DNA of 64,000 nt, from contig NZ_VOSW01000006.1 of the NCBI RefSeq assembly GCF_009690905.1, positions 1 to 64,000 of the forward strand. Direction: 5' to 3'. The notes below the pieces were generated by a model. The model was not told the origin of the DNA. It searched no databases and saw only the letters and a program-made list of their open reading frames with translations. A program made the position numbers and the translations under genes. Shown piece after piece: positions 57,899 through 64,000 of this stretch (positions are counted from its first letter, which is position 1; each line of letters opens with the position of its first letter). The stretch is from Paraburkholderia madseniana. Its GTDB lineage: Bacteria; Pseudomonadota; Gammaproteobacteria; Burkholderiales; Burkholderiaceae.

Positions 57899-58879
57899 CT
57901 ACGTCGGTGGATAGGCAGCGGCAGCACTGCGTGGCAAACCTGGCGCGAGCACGATCGCGGGTGCATTGTCGATGCCGGCGCCGCGCGCGGCAGCTTCTTC
58001 GGAAGCGTCGCGGCTCGCATCGTTCAGTTGCTGATAGCGGCGGAATTTTGAAGGCGCCATGCCTTTGACCGCGAGGAACTGCCGGTTGAAATTCGACAGG
58101 TTGTTAAAGCCCGCCTTGAAGCAGATATCGGTGACGCTCAGTTCTTCGTCCGTGAGCAGTTGACACGCGAGGTTGATACGCATGCGGTTCACGTACTGCA
58201 CAAACGGCAGCCCGGTATGACGGCGGAAGTACCGCGAGAACGCACTCACGCTTTGCCCGGCGAGCTGCGCGAGATCCGATTCGCGCAGGTCGTTGGACAG
58301 ATTCTTGCCGATGTACGAGAGCGCGTGATTGATGCGCGTCGACGCAAAACCGGTCGGGTCGGCCTGATAGGCGGGACTCGCGAGCATCTCGCGGTCCTCG
58401 GCGTTCATCAGGATCTCGAGCATCGACATGAACAGCACGAGACGGCGCAGTCCGCGCGCCGCCAGCAATTCGAGGAACAACGGCTGGATCGCCGCACTCG
58501 TTTCTGCACCGAACGACACGCCGCGGCGCGAATCGGCGAGCAACGCTTCGACCTGGCGCCACTCCGGAAAACTACCCATGCAACCCGACACGAACTCCTG
58601 CCCGAACTGAACAACCAGATTGCGCTGCGCAATCGTCTCGCCTTCCGGCACGTCGCTGACCCAGTTGTGCGGCAGGTTCGGCCCCATCAGCACGAGGTTG
58701 CCAGGCGTAAAGCTGCTGATGTGATCGCCGACGAACATCTTGCCGGTCGTCGCCACGATCAGATGGATTTCGTATTCCGGATGAAAGTGCCAGCGCACCG
58801 TACGGTACGGATAGCCGTGCGACCACACTTTGAAGGATTCGTCGCGCCGTACGGCGACGACTTCCAGATCGGGTTGCAT
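57899..58879 (-). CDS. AraC family regulator of polyol use
   Basis: 326 residues from ATG 58879, which has GGAGGAAG upstream; a longer frame to 58981 lacks such a site. N-terminal cupin ligand domain (HFHPEYEIHLI, GDHISSFTPGNLVLMGPNLPHNW), C-terminal double helix-turn-helix (about 190-290, LAQLAGQSVSAFSRYFRRHTGLPF and VTDICFKAGFNNLSNFNRQFLAVKGMAPSKFRR). Likely activates the ABC/dehydrogenase operon downstream and perhaps dalD. Confidence 0.9.
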   Translation of the reverse strand: MQPDLEVVAVRRDESFKVWSHGYPYRTVRWHFHPEYEIHLIVATTGKMFVGDHISSFTPGNLVLMGPNLPHNWVSDVPEGETIAQRNLVVQFGQEFVSGCMGSFPEWRQVEALLADSRRGVSFGAETSAAIQPLFLELLAARGLRRLVLFMSMLEILMNAEDREMLASPAYQADPTGFASTRINHALSYIGKNLSNDLRESDLAQLAGQSVSAFSRYFRRHTGLPFVQYVNRMRINLACQLLTDEELSVTDICFKAGFNNLSNFNRQFLAVKGMAPSKFRRYQQLNDASRDASEEAAARGAGIDNAPAIVLAPGLPRSAAAAYPPT

Positions 58880-59265
58880 TCGCGTCTTCCTCCATGAAGC
58901 GGCGTGTTGCGGGTGCCGCTGAACTTCGTCTTGTATAGCGAAAAGTAGCCCTCTGGAGCCTGATCCACCACTAAAAATCAAACCGCAGACCGATACTTTT
59001 TTGCATTCGGGTTAGTCCTGGCGCGGTGAAAGTCAAATTTGATGCAATGCAATACGCACCGCGAGACACGTCCCATAACGCGCGGGCGTCACGCGAGTCG
59101 CGCCGGAAGTCCCGCCACGCCGCGCTGCGCCACGAAAAGCCCTCTACGTCGCCTTGACATTCGTTCCGCCGGGTACGATCATTCGCTCACAGACAGAGCA
59201 AATGCTCCACCCCAAGAAAAACGCACGCGCCGAGCCGTGCGATCAAGGACACTCAGGAGACGCAC
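58880..59265. promoter_or_regulatory. Divergent control region between AraC gene and dalD
   Basis: 386 bases without a gene. TTGACA (59154-59159), 17-base spacer and GATCAT (59177-59182) form a candidate dalD promoter. Start of dalD is preceded by CAGGAGACGC. Minus-strand promoter for the AraC gene should lie near 58900-59000; not resolved. Confidence 0.45.
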
Positions 59266-60678
59266 ATGAACAGCGGGCAAGGCAGCGGCGCGGCCGCACA
59301 CGTGATCCTGCACATCGGCGCGGGATCGTTTCATCGCGCGCATCAGGCGTGGTATCTCCATCGGTTGAACGAGGCGAAGGTGGCGGGCGAGCCGCACTGG
59401 TCGCTGACAGTCGGCAATATCCGCAGCGACATGAACGCGGTGCTCGAGGCGCTCGCCGCGCAAAGCGGCGTCTATACGCTCGAGACCGTCACGCCGCAGG
59501 GCGAGCGCGCGTACGAGACAATTCGTTCGATCGAGCGCGTGGTGCCGTGGACCGAGAGTCTCGATGCGTTGATCGAAGCGGGCGCCGATCCGGCCTGCAA
59601 GATCATTGCGTTCACGGTCACCGAAGGCGGCTATTACCTCGACGAACACGACGAACTCGACACGGCCAATGCCGATCTTGCCGCTGACCTGAAAGGCGGC
59701 CACACCACGATTTACGGCGCGCTAGCGGCGATTCTCGACGCACGCATGAAGCGCGGCGCCGGCCCGGTCACTCTGCAGACCTGCGATAACCTGCGCAGCA
59801 ACGGCGAGCGTTTTCATGCGGGCATGAGCGAGTTTCTCGAACGGCGCGGCGCGGAGGACCTGGCGCAATGGTTCGACGACAACACCGCGTGCCCGAGTTC
59901 GATGGTCGACCGCATCACGCCGCGCCCGACGCCCGACGTGCGCGAACGCGTCAAAGCCGCTACCGGCGTCGACGATACCTGCCCGGTGATGGGCGAATCC
60001 TTCATCCAATGGGTGATCGAAGACCGCTTCATCGCCGGACGCCCCGCGTGGGAAAAGGTCGGCGCTGAACTGGTCGACTCGGTGCTGCCGTACGAGGAAG
60101 CGAAGATCCGCATTCTCAACGCGACGCATAGCTGCATTGCGTGGGCAGGCACGCTGGTCGGACTGACCTACATCCACGAAGGGACGCTCGACCCGGACAT
60201 CAACAAATTCGCCTTCGACTATGTGACCGAAGACGTGATTCCGTGCCTCACGCCAAGCCCGCTCGATCTCGAACGCTATCGCGACGTGGTGCTCGAACGC
60301 TTCGGCAATCCCTACATCCAGGACACCAACCAGCGCGTCGCGGCCGATGGCTTTTCAAAGCTGCCCGGCTTTATTGCGCCGACGCTCGCCGAATGCTTCG
60401 AACGTGGCGTCACGCCTTCGGCGACGGCGATGTTGCCGGCGCTGTTCTTCCGCTTCCTTGAGCGCTGGAACGCCGGCACGCTGCCGTATGTGTATCAGGA
60501 TGGCGTGATGGACGAACGCATCGCCCGCGGCTTCTTTAGCGCGCCCGATCCGTTGCAGGCATTCGCCGCTGACCGCCTGCTCTGGGGCAGCATGGCGCAG
60601 ACGCCGGAATTGGAATCGGCGTTGGCGGGCGCGTTGGCGCGAGTCGACGTATGGCTGGCCAAACGCGGCGCGGCCTGA
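59266..60678 (+). CDS. dalD: D-arabinitol 4-dehydrogenase (mannitol dehydrogenase family)
   Basis: 470 residues, long-chain polyol dehydrogenase. NAD motif [14 protein letters not shown] (18-31) near the N-terminus; catalytic Lys/Asn/His in [16 protein letters not shown]-terminal helical domain. Close in pattern to DalD, which oxidises D-arabinitol to D-xylulose; mannitol is an alternative. xylB follows, which supports D-xylulose as the product. Confidence 0.88.
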   Translation: MNSGQGSGAAAHVILHIGAGSFHRAHQAWYLHRLNEAKVAGEPHWSLTVGNIRSDMNAVLEALAAQSGVYTLETVTPQGERAYETIRSIERVVPWTESLDALIEAGADPACKIIAFTVTEGGYYLDEHDELDTANADLAADLKGGHTTIYGALAAILDARMKRGAGPVTLQTCDNLRSNGERFHAGMSEFLERRGAEDLAQWFDDNTACPSSMVDRITPRPTPDVRERVKAATGVDDTCPVMGESFIQWVIEDRFIAGRPAWEKVGAELVDSVLPYEEAKIRILNATHSCIAWAGTLVGLTYIHEGTLDPDINKFAFDYVTEDVIPCLTPSPLDLERYRDVVLERFGNPYIQDTNQRVAADGFSKLPGFIAPTLAECFERGVTPSATAMLPALFFRFLERWNAGTLPYVYQDGVMDERIARGFFSAPDPLQAFAADRLLWGSMAQTPELESALAGALARVDVWLAKRGAA

Positions 60679-60791
60679 CCTGCGCTGTATCGAACCACGC
60701 GAAACACGCCGGTGCCAGGCTCAATGCGCATGGCACCGCGCGCCATGTGCGGCTAAAGTAGCGCATTCCTAACGACGAAGGTTTCGCGCCC

Positions 60792-62273
60792 ATGTATCTC
60801 GGCATCGACCTCGGCACGTCCGAAGTGAAAGTCCTGCTGCTCGCCTCCGATGGACGCGTGATCGGCACCGCAGGCTCGCCCTTTACCGTTTCGCGTCCGC
60901 ATCAGCGCTGGGCCGAACAGAATCCCGAAGATTGGTGGGCCGGTACGCGCGCGGCGCTGGCCGCGTTGCGCGCCAAACATCCGGACGAGTTCGCGCAGAT
61001 TCGCGGCATCGGCCTCTCGGGGCAGATGCACGGGGCCGTGCTGCTGGATGCGCAAGACCGCGTATTGCGGCCCGCGATCCTGTGGAACGACATGCGCAGC
61101 GACAAGGAGTGCGCGGAACTGACCGAGCGCGCGCCGGAGTTGCACACCGTGGCAGGCAATCTCGCGATGCCCGGATTCACCGCGCCGAAGCTGCTATGGG
61201 TGGCGCACCACGAACCGGAAATCTTCGCGCAGACCGCCTGCGTGCTGCTGCCAAAGGACTACCTGCGCCTGCAACTGACCGGCGGCAAGGTGTCCGATCC
61301 ATCGGATGCAGCGGGCACGCTGTGGCTCGACGTCGCCAAACGCGACTGGTCCGATTCGCTGCTCGCCGCCTGCAACATGACGCGCGCTCAGATGCCGGCC
61401 TTGTGCGAAGGCAGCGAGCCGTCCGGCACCCTGCTTCCCGCAGTGGCGCGCGAGTTCGGTTTGAGCGACGGCGTGATCGTCGCGGCCGGCGGTGGTGACA
61501 ATGCCACGAGCGCGATCGGCATCGGCGCGACGCAACCGGGCGACGGCTTCGTCTCGCTCGGCACCTCAGGTGTGTTGTGCGTGGTCGGCGACAGCTTCCG
61601 GCCGAATCCCGCTTCCGCGGTGCACGCGTTCTGCCATGCGATTCCGGATCGCTGGCATCAGATGAGCGTGGTGTTGTCGGCGGCAAGCTGTTTGCGCTGG
61701 GTCTGCAAGCTCACCTCCACCGACGAGCCGACCCTGCTCGCCGAAATCGAGGCGCTCCCAGCGGAAGCGTTGACCACTGCCCCGCTCTTTCTGCCCTATC
61801 TGTCCGGTGAACGCACGCCGCACAACGACCCGTATGCACAGGGCGTGTTCTTCGGCATGAATCACGCGACCGATCGCGCCTTGCTCGGCTACGCGGTGCT
61901 CGAAGGCGTGACGCTCGCGCTCACCGACGGCCTCGACGCGTTGCGCGCGGCGGGCACCGAAGCGAAGGCGTTGTCCCTGCTTGGCGGCGGTGCGCGCAGC
62001 GACTACTGGGCACAACTGCTCGCCGACGCGCTCGACACCGCCACCCGCAAGCACGGCGGCGGCGAAACCGGCGCGGCGCTCGGCGCGGCCCGCCTCGGCT
62101 GGCTGGCCGCAGGCGGCGACCCGGCCAAGGTGCTGACCAAGCCGCCGATCGAAAAGGAGTTCACGCCGAACCCGCGACGGCACGCCGAACTGCGCACCCG
62201 GCTTGAAGCGTATCGCGCGCTCTACCGCCACGTGCGGCCGCTGTTCGACCCCGCGCGGCAACCGCTCGCCTGA
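60792..62273 (+). CDS. xylB: Xylulokinase
   Basis: 493 residues, FGGY family. MYLGIDLGTSEVKVLLL, LSGQMHGAVLLD, ILWNDMRS, LPKDYLRLQLTGG and LPYLSGERTPHNDPYAQGVFFG match XylB closely. Phosphorylates D-xylulose to enter the pentose phosphate pathway. Follows dalD at 113 bases. Confidence 0.93.
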   Translation: MYLGIDLGTSEVKVLLLASDGRVIGTAGSPFTVSRPHQRWAEQNPEDWWAGTRAALAALRAKHPDEFAQIRGIGLSGQMHGAVLLDAQDRVLRPAILWNDMRSDKECAELTERAPELHTVAGNLAMPGFTAPKLLWVAHHEPEIFAQTACVLLPKDYLRLQLTGGKVSDPSDAAGTLWLDVAKRDWSDSLLAACNMTRAQMPALCEGSEPSGTLLPAVAREFGLSDGVIVAAGGGDNATSAIGIGATQPGDGFVSLGTSGVLCVVGDSFRPNPASAVHAFCHAIPDRWHQMSVVLSAASCLRWVCKLTSTDEPTLLAEIEALPAEALTTAPLFLPYLSGERTPHNDPYAQGVFFGMNHATDRALLGYAVLEGVTLALTDGLDALRAAGTEAKALSLLGGGARSDYWAQLLADALDTATRKHGGGETGAALGAARLGWLAAGGDPAKVLTKPPIEKEFTPNPRRHAELRTRLEAYRALYRHVRPLFDPARQPLA

Positions 62274-62284
62274 CCGGCAAAGCA

Positions 62285-62325
62285 CAGCCGGTTCCCGTTG
62301 AGACGCGGGAACCGGCTGCTATCAT
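62285..62325 (+). promoter_or_regulatory. Promoter with overlapping palindrome (candidate autoregulatory operator)
   Basis: CAGCCGGTTCCCG (62285-62297), eight-base loop, CGGGAACCGGCTG (62306-62318): a 13-base perfect inverted repeat. TTGAGA (62298-62303), 16-base spacer and TATCAT (62320-62325) read as a promoter whose -35 is the loop and whose spacer is the right arm. Confidence 0.6.
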
Positions 62326-62351
62326 CGGCGCACTTCAAGCGAACCGTCACC

Positions 62352-63305
62352 GTGCCCAAGTCCACAGAAAAATTAGACCTTGCTACCCGCGCCGCGTGGC
62401 TTTACTACGTCGCAGGCAACACCCAGAACGAAATCGCCGAGAAGCTGCAGGTGTCGCGCCCGGTCGCGCAGCGGCTGGTCGCCTTCGCGGTCGAAAAGAA
62501 CCTGATTCGCGTACGCGTCGATCACAAACTGGCCGATTGCCTCGCGCTCGCCGATCAACTCTCGAAGCGCTACGGCCTGAGCATGTGCGAAGTCGTACCG
62601 ATCGACAGCGATACGTCGGAAGAAGTCGACCGCAAGCTGGCGGTGGCCGGCGCGCAAGTCATGGAACGCTATCTTGGCGAAGAAAAGCCGATGGTGGTCG
62701 CCGTGAGCAGCGGCCGTACGCTGAAGGCCGCAGTCGATCAGATCGCCCAACTGGAGCGTCCGCAGCACCGCCTGGTATCGATGGTCGGGGCGATCGCCTC
62801 GGACGGCTCCTCGAACCGCTACGACGTCGCGCTGCACATTTCGGAGAAGACCGGCGGCAAGCATTTTCTGCTGCCCGCGCCGTTGCTCGCCGATAGCGAA
62901 GCCGAACGCGCACAGTGGTGCAATCACCGGCTGTACCGGATCGTCGAATCGCTGTCGGCGCAAGCGGATGTCGCGTTCGTCGGCATCGGCAATATCGGGC
63001 CGAAATGCCCGTTGCACGAAGACGGCTTTATCACGTCCGCGGAAGTAAAAGAGTTGATGCAGAACGGTGCGGTGGCCGAAATGCTCGGCCTGCCGATCGA
63101 TGCAGCCGGCGCGCACGTCGAATCGCCGACCGGCCGGCGCGTCACCAGCATCGCGCTCGACTCGCCACCGCGGCGCCCCACCATCGGCTTTGCCGGCGGC
63201 GAGCGCAAGCGCGAAGCGCTGATCGCGGTGCTTAAAGGCGGCTGGCTGTCGGGACTGGTGACCGACGAGTTGTGCGCACGCGCGGCGCTCGAAGCGGCGG
63301 CTTAA
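62352..63305 (+). CDS. Sugar-binding transcriptional regulator (SorC/DeoR-like)
   Basis: 317 residues from GTG 62352; an in-frame TTG at 62298 lies inside the predicted promoter, so it is unlikely. N-terminal HTH (RAAWLYYVAGNTQNEIAEKLQVSRPVAQRLV), then a SorC-type sugar-binding domain (about 60-315) with VAVSSGRTLKAAVDQ and VAFVGIGNIGP. Expected to sense a sugar or polyol phosphate and control dalD-xylB and itself. Confidence 0.88.
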   Translation: MPKSTEKLDLATRAAWLYYVAGNTQNEIAEKLQVSRPVAQRLVAFAVEKNLIRVRVDHKLADCLALADQLSKRYGLSMCEVVPIDSDTSEEVDRKLAVAGAQVMERYLGEEKPMVVAVSSGRTLKAAVDQIAQLERPQHRLVSMVGAIASDGSSNRYDVALHISEKTGGKHFLLPAPLLADSEAERAQWCNHRLYRIVESLSAQADVAFVGIGNIGPKCPLHEDGFITSAEVKELMQNGAVAEMLGLPIDAAGAHVESPTGRRVTSIALDSPPRRPTIGFAGGERKREALIAVLKGGWLSGLVTDELCARAALEAAA

Positions 63306-63332
63306 AAGGCTTACAGGCGGCACACCGCCGCT

Positions 63333-63629
63333 CTACAACACCGGCAGCCCTTCCGTGATGATGATGCGGTACTCGCCGCCCTGCAGGCGCGTCTCGCTGA
63401 CCGCCTGATACGCTGGGCTGCGATACCACGCGATCGCTTCGTCGTAACTGGGGAACTCGAGGATCAGGATTTCGTCGATCGGCGGCCCCTCCACCACTTC
63501 TTTCCGCCCGTGGCTCGCGAGCACCATGACCGCATGCTTCTCGAAGACTGCGGGCGCGTCCTGTTTGTATTCTTCCAGTTTGGCGGGGTCGAGCGTTTTC
63601 TCGCGTGTGATGACGACGTAGGCGGGCAT
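63333..63629 (-). CDS. DUF1330 domain protein
   Basis: 98 residues, dimeric alpha-beta barrel family (MPAYVVITREKTLDPAKLEEYKQ, EFPSYDEAIAWYRSPAYQ, LQGGEYRIIITEG). Reaction unknown. Convergent with the regulator gene; follows the ABC ATPase gene on the minus strand at 72 bases. Confidence 0.88.
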   Translation of the reverse strand: MPAYVVITREKTLDPAKLEEYKQDAPAVFEKHAVMVLASHGRKEVVEGPPIDEILILEFPSYDEAIAWYRSPAYQAVSETRLQGGEYRIIITEGLPVL

Positions 63630-63701
63630 GAACGTTTCCTGAGCGTGAATAAACGTGACCGGACGGAAAGCGGCGCGCCCGCCGCTTTCCCAATCACATA
63701 C

Positions 63702-64000
63702 TCACGCGGCCAGCACTTCTACGATCTTACGCTGGAAGGCTTTCCCTTCGCTGTCGAACAAATGGCAGTGCTCAGGGGTAGCGCCGACCCGTTGCGTGTC
63801 GCCCTTGCTGTGGCGTTCGAGCGGCGGAATCCGCGCGATCAAACCATCCGGCGCCACGCTCGATTCCGCATACAGATATGCTGCGTCGCCAAGCGATTCG
63901 ACTGCCATCGTGCGCGCCGACACGCCGTCGTCGGCCATTCCGAAGTGCAGATGCTCCGGACGAATGCCGACGGTGACCTTGTCGCCCTGCTTCACCGCGC
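63702..64000 (-). CDS. MalK/UgpC-type sugar ABC transporter ATPase, C-terminal part
   Basis: About 99 residues of the C-terminus; the N-terminal ATPase lies beyond the right edge. GDKVTVGIRPEHLHFG and the following beta-rich segment are the MOP/TOBE regulatory domain found at the end of MalK, UgpC and polyol (SmoK/MtlK) ATPases. Its location beside dalD-xylB suggests a polyol importer. Confidence 0.82.
   Translation of the reverse strand, partial: AVKQGDKVTVGIRPEHLHFGMADDGVSARTMAVESLGDAAYLYAESSVAPDGLIARIPPLERHSKGDTQRVGATPEHCHLFDSEGKAFQRKIVEVLAA

Overview
The window is GC-rich, densely coded chromosomal DNA from a member of the Burkholderiaceae, most likely Paraburkholderia. The evidence is protein similarity recalled from family knowledge and gene order (sodB-xseA, lpxK-Trm112-kdsB-adk, murJ-rpsT, argF/argG, kynR-kynBUA). 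It appears to be a draft contig: the first 19 bases are exactly the Tn5/Nextera mosaic-end adapter, so the first gene is cut off, and the last gene runs off the right edge.

Region 1 (0-9.1 kb) holds a truncated DHA2 drug exporter, a degenerate EAL-domain protein overlapping tail-to-tail an ECF41/SigJ-like sigma factor, a second-copy ClpP, an NYN-LOTUS RNA-associated protein, a PQQ-type beta-propeller lipoprotein and a glycine-zipper lipoprotein. Region 2 (9.2-25 kb) is core housekeeping: sodB, xseA, lpxK, a Trm112-like protein, kdsB, adk, an HSD10-like SDR, sirB1, murJ, rpsT, a DUF3579 protein, argF, argG, murB, yajQ. Region 3 (25-46.7 kb) continues with plsY, ybaK, an acyl-CoA ligase, queG-ogt-xerD, tsaE-amiC, an EamA exporter, a vapBC module with a readable autoregulated promoter, pirin, a YbbN-type thioredoxin, tcdA, pdxH, cfa, a DUF72 protein, msrA, a flavin reductase, and the kynurenine pathway (kynR divergent from kynBUA).

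Region 4 (46.8-50.5 kb) is a small accessory island. It starts with a strongly structured, probably non-coding RNA-like leader before a gene of unknown function. Three tandem paralogous genes of about 84 codons follow; their products share a PPxKKKxKR tail. Then comes a coupled three-gene unit on the minus strand: a 73-residue unknown, a Tae4-type type VI secretion amidase effector, and a membrane-anchored protein that is the probable immunity factor. No T6SS structural genes are present, so this looks like an orphan effector module.

Region 5 (50.8-64 kb) is devoted to polyols. One minus-strand operon encodes a ribose-type ABC importer, an erythritol/threitol-type zinc dehydrogenase, an FGGY kinase and an SDR, with an AraC regulator upstream. 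Divergent from it lies a D-arabinitol unit (dalD, xylB and a SorC/DeoR-like regulator with a palindrome overlapping its own promoter). The window ends in a second, MalK/UgpC-type ABC importer.
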